A program made the position numbers and the translations under genes. Positions 37,800 through 45,534 of a stretch of DNA of 64,000 nucleotides are shown here, piece by piece; positions within the stretch are counted from its first letter, which is position 1, and each line of letters starts with the position of its first letter. The notes beneath the pieces are model-generated. The model made no database searches. It was not told where the DNA came from and saw nothing but the letters and a program-made list of their open reading frames with translations. This stretch comes from Ignavibacteria bacterium (GTDB lineage Bacteria > Bacteroidota > Ignavibacteria > Kapaibacteriales > UBA2268), in contig JAERMQ010000008.1 of the NCBI GenBank assembly GCA_016844745.1, positions 1 through 64,000 on the forward strand, written 5' to 3'.

Positions 37800-38732
37800 T
37801 TACTTTATTGATATTACTACATTTCCTTTTTTATGCCCTTTATCGACATATCTGTGTGCTTCAACCATTTGTTCCATTTGATAGCGTTTGTCTATTACTG
37901 TTCTTAACTTTCCTGCCTCGCAGAGTTCTTTGAGATAGTTCAGGTCTTCAACCTTCATTTTAATATTGCCGGACACAGCAAAAACATTTAGATAGATTCC
38001 AGATTTCGTCAGGGATTTTTTACGTTTTGAAGATGGAATCTTGCCTACTGAATCATAGATAACGTCATAAGAATCACTGCTTTGAGTAAAATCCTCTTTC
38101 GTGTAATCGATAACCTTATCGGCTCCAAGAGATTTCACCATTTCCAGATTCGCAGTACTGCATACGCCGGTAACTTCCGCACCAAAGTACTTAGCAATCT
38201 GCACAGCATAAGTACCGACACTTCCGGATGCTCCATATATTAGCACCTTTTGCCCTTTTTGAATATTTGCTTTTCTTAGATGAATCAGTGCGGTAATTCC
38301 ACCATTAGAAAGCGCAGCGGCTTCCTCGTAGGACATATTGGTTGGTTTTATTGCAATAGCCGCTTTTTCCGGTAGGCAGCAATACTCGGAGTATGCGCCC
38401 AATTTAAATTCAGTGGATGCAAAAACGGAGTCGCCTATCTTAAACTTCGTAACATTTTTGCCTACTGCTTCAATTTCACCAGCTAATTCCATTCCAAGTA
38501 TTTTATTCCTTGGTCCCTTGAAGCCCATCATAATTCGCATCATGGGCTTGAAAAAGAAATCTTTTACTGGTCCCAAACCAGGCTCTAAACGCCGAACCTT
38601 AGTATCCCCTATGTGTACTGTTGTAGCATTTACTTTTATCAGTACTTCATTACCTTTGGGGGTTGGTTTTTCTACTTCCACCATCTTTAAGACTTCGGGT
38701 GGACCGTATTTTGTGCATAAAATTGCTTTCAT
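37800..38732 (-). CDS. Zinc-free MDR-family NAD(P) oxidoreductase (quinone reductase-like)
   Basis: About 310 residues from the ATG at 38730-38732, chosen because AAAAGGAAAAAAATG gives a ribosome-binding site; an upstream ATG adds seven residues. GroES-like N-terminal domain ([24 protein letters not shown] read in two parts) and a Rossmann domain with [19 protein letters not shown]. The structural-zinc cysteines of alcohol dehydrogenases are lacking, so a quinone oxidoreductase-type enzyme acting on a reactive carbonyl or quinone is likelier. Complete length. Stand-alone gene. Confidence 0.88.
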   Translation of the reverse strand: MKAILCTKYGPPEVLKMVEVEKPTPKGNEVLIKVNATTVHIGDTKVRRLEPGLGPVKDFFFKPMMRIMMGFKGPRNKILGMELAGEIEAVGKNVTKFKIGDSVFASTEFKLGAYSEYCCLPEKAAIAIKPTNMSYEEAAALSNGGITALIHLRKANIQKGQKVLIYGASGSVGTYAVQIAKYFGAEVTGVCSTANLEMVKSLGADKVIDYTKEDFTQSSDSYDVIYDSVGKIPSSKRKKSLTKSGIYLNVFAVSGNIKMKVEDLNYLKELCEAGKLRTVIDKRYQMEQMVEAHRYVDKGHKKGNVVISIK

Positions 38733-38968
38733 TTTTTTCCTTTTCATAAGCATTTTAATAAGTTTTTTATAATTATTTAAAGTAAAATCTTCAAACCTTG
38801 AATACGAAATCCACTTAATAAAGTTTCAAAAAAAATTTATAAAATTGAAGACAAGTGATGTTGAGCAATTCAGAATTCGTAATTTGAATAGAAGCATTTG
38901 CGAGAAAGATTATACCAATGATTCCCATTAATACCATTATATTTAACTAATTTCAAATTTCTGTGCTG

Positions 38969-39083
38969 GTGTCATGTCAACCCTACTTTGTCAATTCAAT
39001 CAGGGATGATTGAACTACTAATTTATTGATATTGCAAGTAGTACAATCATCCCTGATTGTTTATCATTTACTTGACATGACAC
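38969..39083. mobile_element. MITE-like inverted-repeat element B
   Basis: A 115-bp non-coding unit with perfect 12-bp terminal inverted repeats GTGTCATGTCAA/TTGACATGACAC. Inside, AATCAGGGATGATTG and CAATCATCCCTGATT form a second stem. The terminal core is shared with element A at 24611-24732 but the inner stem differs. The surrounding gap 38733-39318 holds no gene I can support; one AATTCGTAATT repeat is at ~38875. Confidence 0.65.
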
Positions 39084-39318
39084 TTGTATCTCAACTAAAA
39101 ATGTCATGTTATCACTTTTTTCTGATAACATATACCTATAAAAACGAGCATCGCCAGTGTTTGAGGGGAAATATCGGAATCAACTAAATAGGAATTTACT
39201 AATCATTCAATCCCTTCCCATTAAGAGTTTTCTACATCCATTTTTCACCACTTGACTCCAGCGTATTGGATTGTTTAGGTTCAGAAAAATAAAGAATATA
39301 TGCTTTGCCGTCCCGGCG

Positions 39319-39894
39319 TCAGACCCTTAGCAAGCCACGAAAACCCCTGGCGGCATAATAGGATTCTGCACCGTTGTGATACACAAAGACATGGTCGTAG
39401 CGGCGGTCACAAAATAGCGCTCCCCCAAGTTTTCTAATCCCTGAAGATGTTTTCACCCAGCTTGATGTCTTTGTATCGAAATTTCCAAGTTTTTGCAGCT
39501 CCCGGTATTGCTCCTCAGTTAAAAGCTCAATGCCCATATTAGCAGCCATATCGCTAACGCTGTTTTGCGGTTTATGTTCTTTCCTTGACTCAAGAGCTTC
39601 ACGGTCGTAACATAGACTTCTGCGGTCCTTTGGGCTTTCCGCCGAACAATCATAAAAAATGTATTCGCCTGTCTTTTGAACATACTCAACAACATCCGGT
39701 TCACCGCCGGTTCTTTCCATTTCATTCAGCGACCAAAGTTTTTCAGGATTAGCTTCTAACTTTGCTTGTACTTTAGCCCAATCAAGTTCTTTATGGCGGT
39801 TCATGTTTTTCTCAAAACGGGCTTTCAATGCTCTGAGTAGTTCTTCACTTTGCTTTTGAGCCAACTCTTTTTTATTGTTAGTAATTTTGTTCAA
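39319..39894 (-). CDS. DUF4256 family protein
   Basis: A 191-residue cytoplasmic protein that closely fits DUF4256: LNEMERTGGEPDVV, FYDCSAESPKDRRSLCYD, GIELLTEEQYRELQKLG and the ending GGALFCDRRYDHVFVYHNGAESYYAARGFRG (seen in two parts). Start is probably TTG at 39894; the first in-frame ATG (Met31) would cut into the family. No function is known. A DUF1801 gene lies 329 bases away on the same strand. Confidence 0.85.
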   Translation of the reverse strand: MNKITNNKKELAQKQSEELLRALKARFEKNMNRHKELDWAKVQAKLEANPEKLWSLNEMERTGGEPDVVEYVQKTGEYIFYDCSAESPKDRRSLCYDREALESRKEHKPQNSVSDMAANMGIELLTEEQYRELQKLGNFDTKTSSWVKTSSGIRKLGGALFCDRRYDHVFVYHNGAESYYAARGFRGLLRV

Positions 39895-40005
39895 ACTTTT
39901 ATTTATTCTTTGTTAAATAGGTGAGGTAAACGAATAATTGCATGGATTTATTTTATAATGGTTCGAAAAACTATCAAACTGAAGCTTAAGTAAATGAAAT
40001 AATTG

Positions 40006-40101
40006 AATTTACCACCCCCTACCCCCTCCTAAAATAGGAGGGGAAAAGAAAATTTTTTATTTCCCCTCCTATTTTAGGAGGGGGTAGGGGGTGGTAAATT
40101 T
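40006..40101. repeat. Long perfect inverted repeat with nested hairpins
   Basis: Two 41-bp arms (40006-40046 and 40061-40101) pair perfectly around a 14-base AT-rich loop; each arm contains its own hairpin CCCCTCCTA/TAGGAGGGG. It fills most of the gap between the DUF1801 and DUF4256 genes. The G/C-rich arms stand out from the AT-rich surroundings. Similar pieces occur at 21449-21550. Confidence 0.9.
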
Positions 40102-40223
40102 GTTCATTTTCTTGTCAGTGAAGACTTGCATTGCTTTTACCTCTGAATGACATTCTACCTATTTATTGACTTTTGACACAATCACTTAGGGTGGGGTTTC
40201 TTGCCACATTTCTGTAACTGCTT

Positions 40224-40589
40224 TTATTTGTAAATTGTTAATGCACTTGTTAGCAATTTTTTCAGGGATAATGATGTAATTTGTTCGCTTGATTTAATTT
40301 GAACATACCGGGAAATTTTGCCGGTTCCTTCGAGCAGGTGAGCCGGGTCATCTAACTCAATACCTCTATTAAAACCGAGTTTCAGTCCCTTTTTAGAAGG
40401 AATGCTCACGCAAATTAATTCTTCATATTTCTGTCCGTAACAATAACCAATCATTTTAGCCGGAAGGTCTATTTGCTCAATAATGCCGGGCAGGTTTTTT
40501 ACTAATACTTCACGAAGGAGCAAAGCGTTCTTGAAAACAGCTTCGTCATACTGTGAGAGAAAATTGTCTATATTAGTGTTTGTTGTCAT
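40224..40589 (-). CDS. DUF1801 (YdhG-like) protein
   Basis: A 121-residue cytoplasmic protein matching DUF1801: an N-terminal helix (NIDNFLSQYDEAVFKNALLLREVL), LPAKMIGYCYG and the KKGLKLGFNRGIELDDP strand-turn, ending in a helix after ISRYVQIKSSEQI. The family has a frataxin-like fold; its function is not established. Complete. Confidence 0.8.
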   Translation of the reverse strand: MTTNTNIDNFLSQYDEAVFKNALLLREVLVKNLPGIIEQIDLPAKMIGYCYGQKYEELICVSIPSKKGLKLGFNRGIELDDPAHLLEGTGKISRYVQIKSSEQITSLSLKKLLTSALTIYK

Positions 40590-40644
40590 ATTGTTTGAAG
40601 TTTTTGTTATTATTGTCGCAACTTTATTTATTTAGGAATTCGCC

Positions 40645-40708
40645 TAAAGTTAGAAGGAACTTCTGACTACCTAAACAGAGGCAGGCAGAAGGAACTTCTG
40701 ATTGGAGG
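40645..40708. repeat. AGTCAGAAGG palindrome family, two copies
   Basis: TTAGAAGGAACTTCTGACT and GGCAGAAGGAACTTCTGAT lie in tandem ~30 bases apart. Nothing else is recognised in 40590-40873. Confidence 0.8.
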
Positions 40709-40873
40709 GGGAAAATACCTCAACCTTATGAATCATTAAATTCTTTGTCATGGTATTTTATTTGTTTACTATGTCTTGAATCAGAAATGCACCCCTTTTC
40801 ACTCTTGTCTGCCGACTATTGTATAATTAATAATTCCTTTTATCATAAGTCGTAAACGAGTTCTATCAAGGGA

Positions 40874-41752
40874 TTAAATATTTGTTCTAAATTCATCTTT
40901 TGTAAATATCCCGTCGGCTATACCTTTTTTAATAATATTGAGAATAAAATCATTCTCTGATGGATAAGAATCTATTTCAGTCCCTCCAAGCATTAAATTT
41001 ATTCCTTCAATATCTGTACTATATATTTCTTTGAATTTTAATTTCCAAGAAATTAATGTTTCATTCCAGATTAATTCAAAAGTGCAAAAATCAATGGGCA
41101 ATTTTGCATTATATTTTTCTAATCCCGTTGTATTTGAAGATTTTTGTATATAATTCATTCCGACATCTTGGATGACAAATATAATTTTTCTATTCCAATG
41201 TTTTATTATTTTACCTTTCTTATATGCTTGTTGCATCATTGTTTTCGAAAATTCATTTGCCCAATTTATACCATAATTATAAGAATCCTTTTGGTAATAA
41301 CCTGAATTTTTTAAATCTATTACAGCTGGAAAGGGAGAACCTGTTGTACCGCCAGCTTGTAACTCGATGCAAAAAAAATCAATGATCTCCCCTTTTTTAT
41401 TTCTTGTTATTGCTACGAAATCTATACTGCCGCCAACCCCTAAATTTACTTCTGAAATCCATTGTATATTATCCCAATGTGATAAGTATTTTTCTCTTAA
41501 AGTGTCAAACAAAACTTCTTCTTTAAATCTTTGAGGGCATATAATAATAGGCAAATATTTTCCGTCAACATTATAGCCTAAACTACAAATTCCAACTTTA
41601 ATATGAGGTTCGCTTTTTCTTGGCTTAACACATGTTCCATTAATATACTTGCAATACTGTTGTTTAAAGGCAGATTTTAATTTTATTTCTTGACCTATAA
41701 AAGGGCATCCAAATATTTCAGTTGGATATTTTTTAATAATTGGTTCTTTCAT
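40874..41752 (-). CDS. NotI-family type II restriction endonuclease
   Basis: A 292-residue PD-(D/E)XK nuclease. Four cysteines at the N-terminus (C16, C34, C41, C56; FGCPFIGQ, YCKYINGTCV, GICSLGY) fit the iron-binding fold known from NotI. The catalytic core is GGSIDFVAI (D111) followed by FFCIELQAG (E130, Q132), the E-x-Q variant used by NotI. It begins one base after the stop of the methyltransferase gene, so the pair is one operon. Shorter than NotI (~383 residues). Recognition sequence cannot be read from sequence. Confidence 0.8.
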   Translation of the reverse strand: MKEPIIKKYPTEIFGCPFIGQEIKLKSAFKQQYCKYINGTCVKPRKSEPHIKVGICSLGYNVDGKYLPIIICPQRFKEEVLFDTLREKYLSHWDNIQWISEVNLGVGGSIDFVAITRNKKGEIIDFFCIELQAGGTTGSPFPAVIDLKNSGYYQKDSYNYGINWANEFSKTMMQQAYKKGKIIKHWNRKIIFVIQDVGMNYIQKSSNTTGLEKYNAKLPIDFCTFELIWNETLISWKLKFKEIYSTDIEGINLMLGGTEIDSYPSENDFILNIIKKGIADGIFTKDEFRTNI

Positions 41753-41753
41753 A

Positions 41754-42836
41754 TTAAAATAATTGATTTTTTAAATTTTTGACTCTTTCTTCAGCAATTT
41801 TATTATAATTTTCACTTATATCGATACCAATGCCTCTTCTTCCTAATTTTATTGCAATTGCAACAGCACTTCCAGTACCTGAAAATGGGTCAAGAACAAT
41901 CCCATCATCAGGACAGGTTGCTTTTATTGGATTAATTATTAATTCTTCAGGAAAGACAGCATAGTGGGCATCCTTTCTCCAAGTATCTTCTGGTGCAATA
42001 CGCCAAATATCGGAAGGCAAATGTCCATTAGCCCCCATTTTTAATATATAATAACCCTTTGATTCTAATTCTTTTGCTCTACCACTGATGGAAGTACTTT
42101 CACTATGAAAAGCTCGTTGTTCTCCTCGTATTGTCATTCTAAAATCAACAATTTTTCCAATTGCTAAATCATTTAAAACTTCATCCAAAGCTATATTTGC
42201 ATTTTTCCTTTCCAATTCATTTAGCGAATTGCTCTCTGCTATTTGCTTACGGTATTTTTTCCCATTAACACCCGTAGCTGAAACTAGCTCACCATTATAA
42301 ATTTTAGGTTTTCTTATAGGTTCAATTCTGATTTCATCATGATTATAATAATATGTTTTATTTTTTACAAAATGAAAAATATGTTCATAGACATCTCTTA
42401 ACCTATCTTTAGCACTTTGAGTACCCTTCATTTGATCCCAAATTATATCATTTCGAAGTATCCATCCTTTATCCATTAATGATAGAGCTACACGCCAAGG
42501 AATTCCCATTAAGGCTTTATTATAATATTTATCACCTAAATTAAGCCATAGTGAACCATCATTTTTTATTATTCGATGAATTTCAATAAAAATATTTGTC
42601 AATGTTATTATATAATCTCGGTAATCTGATTCATTGCCGATGCTATTTTCAAAGTGATTTGTATCATATTCTCTAAGATTCCAATAAGGAGGTGAAGTAA
42701 TAACGCAATTTATTGAATTTATTGGGATCTTTTTTAAAACATTCAGGGAATCCCCTGTAATAAATGCATATCGAGTGCCATTTTCAATGACATCTTGAAT
42801 TTTATCTAAAGGAGATTCTATTGCTATTTCATTCAT
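41754..42836 (-). CDS. Beta-class DNA methyltransferase of the NotI-like system
   Basis: A 360-residue DNA amino-methyltransferase. Motif IV TSPPYW is at ~47-52 and motif I VLDPFSGTGSA at ~314-324, the order of the beta class. SPPY is more usual in N4-cytosine enzymes, so cytosine-N4 methylation is likely, though some adenine enzymes share it. It precedes the restriction gene by one base and protects the host site. No control (C) protein gene is adjacent. Confidence 0.9.
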   Translation of the reverse strand: MNEIAIESPLDKIQDVIENGTRYAFITGDSLNVLKKIPINSINCVITSPPYWNLREYDTNHFENSIGNESDYRDYIITLTNIFIEIHRIIKNDGSLWLNLGDKYYNKALMGIPWRVALSLMDKGWILRNDIIWDQMKGTQSAKDRLRDVYEHIFHFVKNKTYYYNHDEIRIEPIRKPKIYNGELVSATGVNGKKYRKQIAESNSLNELERKNANIALDEVLNDLAIGKIVDFRMTIRGEQRAFHSESTSISGRAKELESKGYYILKMGANGHLPSDIWRIAPEDTWRKDAHYAVFPEELIINPIKATCPDDGIVLDPFSGTGSAVAIAIKLGRRGIGIDISENYNKIAEERVKNLKNQLF

Positions 42837-43003
42837 TATTTTTTAATTTTTATCATCTTAAATTTTTTTACATTTTGCATAACGTTTGTATTGTAACATT
42901 AGTGTTATTTTATCTATATATTAATTAGTAGGTGTTTTCTGCCGTGTCAGTTTTGCAAATTTGCATTCTGACGCTTTGGATTTTTAATACATTCATTTCA
43001 CCA

Positions 43004-43177
43004 TTAATTCTGGCAATGAAACAGTGAATAGTGTTGTTCATTGACATTTCTATTCTTTGCCAATGAATCAACAAATTCCTGTACATCAGGTTCCAGATAA
43101 ATCGGGTTCTTCAGAGATAAGTTTTCTTTATAAAACTTTCCCCTTACCCCATTCGAAAAATCATATTCCTTTTTCAT
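43004..43177 (-). CDS. Small antitoxin-like protein without partner
   Basis: A 57-residue protein (MKKEYDFSNGVRGKFYKEN, then LKNPIYLEPDVQEFVDSLAKN). The N-terminal pattern x-x-E-Y-D-F-S-x-G-x-R-G-K-F-Y is common in small proteins encoded beside toxins in bacteria and cyanobacteria. No toxin gene is next to it: upstream is a relic of a four-helix-bundle gene and hicA. It may be an orphan antitoxin. The stretch 42837-43003 has nothing else. Confidence 0.55.
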   Translation of the reverse strand: MKKEYDFSNGVRGKFYKENLSLKNPIYLEPDVQEFVDSLAKNRNVNEQHYSLFHCQN

Positions 43178-43196
43178 AAATTCACCGAATAATCAA

Positions 43197-43223
43197 TTAC
43201 GAATTACGTTTCTTGATTTTTAC
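43197..43223 (-). pseudogene. 3' relic of a four-helix-bundle gene
   Basis: On the minus strand it encodes VKIKKRNS and a stop; the intact gene at 45059-45418 ends QVTIKKRNS and a stop. Twenty-four bases are identical (43195-43218 and 45057-45080). It overlaps the hicA stop codon and, with the 5' relic at 43713-43783, flanks hicBA. Confidence 0.65.
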
Positions 43224-43431
43224 AACAGTTCTTTAAATTTGTCAATGGTAATTCCGGATGCTTTCACTATTCCTCCCATTGTATAAGAATTTATCGGATT
43301 ATTTCTTGGTATTGTAAGAACGGTTTCACCATTAGTCATTATTATATGCTTCCCTTGCCTTAATACCCAAAATCCTTCTTTTTCAAAACTTTAACGGCTT
43401 TTAAATGATTAATGCCTTGCAATTTTGGCAT
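43220..43431 (-). pseudogene. hicA: Frameshifted hicA toxin gene
   Basis: HicA is a small dsRBD-like mRNA interferase. The gene starts MPKLQGINHLKAVKVL, loses one base near 43385, then continues in another frame as EKEGFWVLRQGKHIIM...TIPRNNPINSYTMGGIVKASGI...FKELL with the conserved active-site-type His in RQGKHI. One missing base in or near TTTTGAAAAAG explains it. It starts one base before the end of hicB (hicB first). The toxin is probably inactive unless the shift is an error. Confidence 0.8.
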
Positions 43432-43623
43432 TTAAACCTCAACTAAGATTTCTTTTTCATTCTTTTTCAGTTCTTCTTTTGCTTCCAAATACTCTTCAAT
43501 TGCTATTTTGATATTATCAAGCGCTTCCTCTTCGGTCTCTCCTTGAGAAAAACAGCCTGGCAGGTCTTCGCACCAAATTGCAAAACCTTCCTCACTTCTT
43601 TGTATTTTTATTTTATATTGCAT
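43432..43623 (-). CDS. hicB: HicB-family antitoxin
   Basis: A 63-residue protein starting MQYKIKIQRSEEGFAIW at 43623, fixed by a GGAGG sequence eight bases upstream. The short HicB RNase-H-like fold is clear: EEGFAIWCEDLPGCFSQGETEEEAL. There is no DNA-binding tail. It would neutralise HicA, whose gene follows directly but is frameshifted. Confidence 0.85.
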   Translation of the reverse strand: MQYKIKIQRSEEGFAIWCEDLPGCFSQGETEEEALDNIKIAIEEYLEAKEELKKNEKEILVEV

Positions 43624-43712
43624 AAATATCCTCCAGGAATAAGACACGTTTAACGTTACAATTTATTTTTTATTTCTATCGCAGTATTAATACAAATATT
43701 TATTAAAAGTGA

Positions 43713-43783
43713 TGTATTTATTATCATTAACGGCTTTAACTGCAAAGTCAAAACTTTTCTTTTGTATTATATTATCTTCCCTT
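43713..43783 (-). pseudogene. 5' relic of a four-helix-bundle gene next to hicBA
   Basis: Encodes EDNIIQKKSFDFAVKAVNDNKY in one frame on the minus strand, nearly the same as residues 3-24 of the intact gene at 45059-45418. After it the sequence changes to the hicB upstream region. The matching 3' end is at 43197-43223. Confidence 0.75.
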
Positions 43784-43920
43784 TTCAATTCAGCATTCTT
43801 AATTCAGCATTCAGCATTCTTAATTCAGCATTCAGCATTCTTAATTCAGCATTCAGCATTCAGCATTCAGCATTCAGCATTCTTAATTCGTAATTCCTAA
43901 TTCCTAATTCGTAATTGAAT
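43784..43920. repeat. Heptamer tandem repeats (CAGCATT and AATTCGT)
   Basis: About twelve CAGCATT units broken by TTAATT spacers run from ~43790 to 43884, followed by AATTCGTAATTCCTAATT-type heptads to 43918. They join the 5' relic of the four-helix-bundle gene to the extra guaA 3' end. Confidence 0.85.
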
Positions 43921-44007
43921 CTACTCCCATTCAATCGTTCCCGGCGGCTTGCTCGTTATATCATAAACAACACGATTTATTCCACGCACTTCATTAATTT
44001 CATTAAA
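43921..44007 (-). other. Extra guaA 3' end, copy A
   Basis: Encodes [20 protein letters not shown] followed by PPGTIEWE and a TAG stop, the same as the C-terminus of GuaA at 45535 but with many synonymous changes. It lies 12 bases beyond the end of the RhuM-Fic gene and has no guaA 5' part. Confidence 0.85.
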
Positions 44008-44019
44008 ACATTTCAAAGA

Positions 44020-44979
44020 TTATTTAATATTTTTATTAATAAGATTAACAATTACCTTAATAATTAAATCTTTCATTTTGGGATTACTTTCGGCAATCAT
44101 TATCGTTAACGCCACCAATGCGTTATCCGCTAACCGTTTATTACCGTATTTATCATAAAGCATTTTATTTTTCTCAAGAAACAGAATGAATAGAAATGCT
44201 GCGATTCTTTTGTTCCCGTCAACAAAAGAATGATTCTTGGTAATAAAATAGAGTAAATTTGCGGCTTTCTCCTCAATACCCGGATATAATTCGGCGCCGT
44301 CGAAAGTTTGATAAATTGATTCTATCGAACTTTCAAAACTATTGTCCTTTTCCCGCGCAAATAAATCAGAGCTATCTACTTTTCCCCTAAGCTTATCAAT
44401 AGCCTGAATTGCTTCATCGTAGGTCAGGCGAATATAAGAAACCTCTCCGACCGAATCAATGGCGAGCTGATCATGGTCATAACGGTCAAGTACATCCAAA
44501 GCATATTGATAGTCAAGAATTACTTTTAAAAGCCCAAGAGCTTCATCGTCTTTAACTTCATTGGATTCAATTATATTCCCGACTAATCGTACAACTTCTG
44601 GGATGTCATTTTTTTCTATTCTGGTTTTTGTTAGTATTTTTTCTTTTAAAAGTGTTGTCGCCCAAATTCTGAATTTAGTACCCATTAATGAATTAATACG
44701 GTATCCTACCGAAATAATCGCATCAAGATTATAAAAATTAGTTTTATAGGTTTTTCCGTCCCTTGAAGTATGTGCAAATTTTGCACATACTGATTTCTCA
44801 TCAAGTTCACCGCTGTTAAAGATGTTTCTTAAGTGCTTTGTTATAACCGACCTTTCGGTTTGGAATAATTGAGAAATTTGCTGTTGGTTTGCCCATAATG
44901 TTTCAGTATCAATCATCAAATTAATTGCAAACTTTTTCAGCTCATCTTCATAAACTACTATTCCATGTTTATTATTCAT
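44020..44979 (-). CDS. RhuM-Fic/Doc fusion protein
   Basis: A 319-residue protein. Residues ~1-125 are the RhuM domain (LMIDTETLWANQQQISQLF, TERSVITKHLRNIF, FYNLDAIISVGYRINS), often linked to virulence-plasmid or phage-defence genes. The C-terminal ~180-300 is a Fic/Doc fold with the active-site loop H250-SFVDGNKR, which fits HxFxDGNKR, so AMPylation or phosphorylation of a target is possible. It stands alone, bounded on both sides by extra copies of the guaA 3' end. An AAGGGA ribosome-binding site precedes the ATG. Confidence 0.85.
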   Translation of the reverse strand: MNNKHGIVVYEDELKKFAINLMIDTETLWANQQQISQLFQTERSVITKHLRNIFNSGELDEKSVCAKFAHTSRDGKTYKTNFYNLDAIISVGYRINSLMGTKFRIWATTLLKEKILTKTRIEKNDIPEVVRLVGNIIESNEVKDDEALGLLKVILDYQYALDVLDRYDHDQLAIDSVGEVSYIRLTYDEAIQAIDKLRGKVDSSDLFAREKDNSFESSIESIYQTFDGAELYPGIEEKAANLLYFITKNHSFVDGNKRIAAFLFILFLEKNKMLYDKYGNKRLADNALVALTIMIAESNPKMKDLIIKVIVNLINKNIK

Positions 44980-45006
44980 TTATTCCCTTTTTATTCGTAA
45001 TTGAAT

Positions 45007-45034
45007 CTACTCCCATTCAATCGTCCCCGGCGGC
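45007..45034 (-). other. Extra guaA 3' end, copy B
   Basis: Encodes KPPGTIEWE and a TAG stop. It differs from copy A at one position over ~25 bases and both have TAG where guaA has TGA. It sits between the RhuM-Fic gene and the four-helix-bundle gene. The next bases (GATTCAATTACGAAT on the minus strand) also match the sequence after copy A. Confidence 0.8.
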
Positions 45035-45058
45035 TTACATTCAATTACGAATTTCAAA

Positions 45059-45418
45059 TTACGAATTACGTTTCTTGATTGTAACTTGGATTTTACCAAT
45101 GATTCTTAATATTTCTTCTAAATCTTTCAATAGACTTTCTGCCTCTGATTTATTAAAATATTCGGTTTCATTCATTAATTTAATCCAATATTTTGTTTCC
45201 CTTGCTTCTTTATATGCAATGCACAATTTAGAATAAAAATCTGATTCCGATTGTCCTCCAATCGCTTCTTCTACATTTGCACCAATTGAAGTAGCACATC
45301 TTAAAAATTGTTTACTTAATACGAATTCCTTCTTATTTTCAATTAAATATTTATAAGCATTAACAGCCCTTACAGCAAAGTCAAAGCTTTTCTTTTGTAT
45401 AATATTTTCTTCTTTCAT
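45059..45418 (-). CDS. Four-helix-bundle protein (23S intervening-sequence/Avd-like)
   Basis: A 119-residue all-helical protein of the family found in 23S rRNA intervening sequences and, as Avd, beside diversity-generating retroelements. Diagnostic: KSFDFAVRAVNAYKYL, LRCATSIGANVEEAIGGQS, YKEARETKYWIKLM. It is not in an rRNA gene here and no reverse transcriptase is near. The family forms pentameric barrels that bind nucleic acid (known for Avd). Both flanks have AATTCGTAATT-type repeats, and relics of the same gene lie at 43197-43783 and 37643. Confidence 0.85.
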   Translation of the reverse strand: MKEENIIQKKSFDFAVRAVNAYKYLIENKKEFVLSKQFLRCATSIGANVEEAIGGQSESDFYSKLCIAYKEARETKYWIKLMNETEYFNKSEAESLLKDLEEILRIIGKIQVTIKKRNS

Positions 45419-45419
45419 C

Positions 45420-45534
45420 TAACTTATTTCGTAATTCCTAATTCAATTCGTAATTCATAATTTCTTATTCAATTCGTAATACGTAATTTCTTAATTCAAT
45501 TCGTAATTCATAATTCGTAATTCGTAATTGATCC
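45420..45534. repeat. AATTCGTAATT heptad array next to guaA
   Basis: Roughly a dozen degenerate heptads (AATTCGT with AATTCAT, AATTCCT, AATACGT variants) fill the space between the four-helix-bundle gene and the guaA stop. Similar shorter arrays flank each relic of that gene. Confidence 0.85.

Noticed and set aside
43709-43900. Plus-strand open frame rich in repeated AFLIQHS
   Set aside because: It is the reverse of a gene relic plus a CAGCATT tandem array; there is no independent coding signal.
45059-45418. Diversity-generating retroelement (Avd-like gene)
   Set aside because: No reverse transcriptase and no template/variable repeat pair is found within the window.
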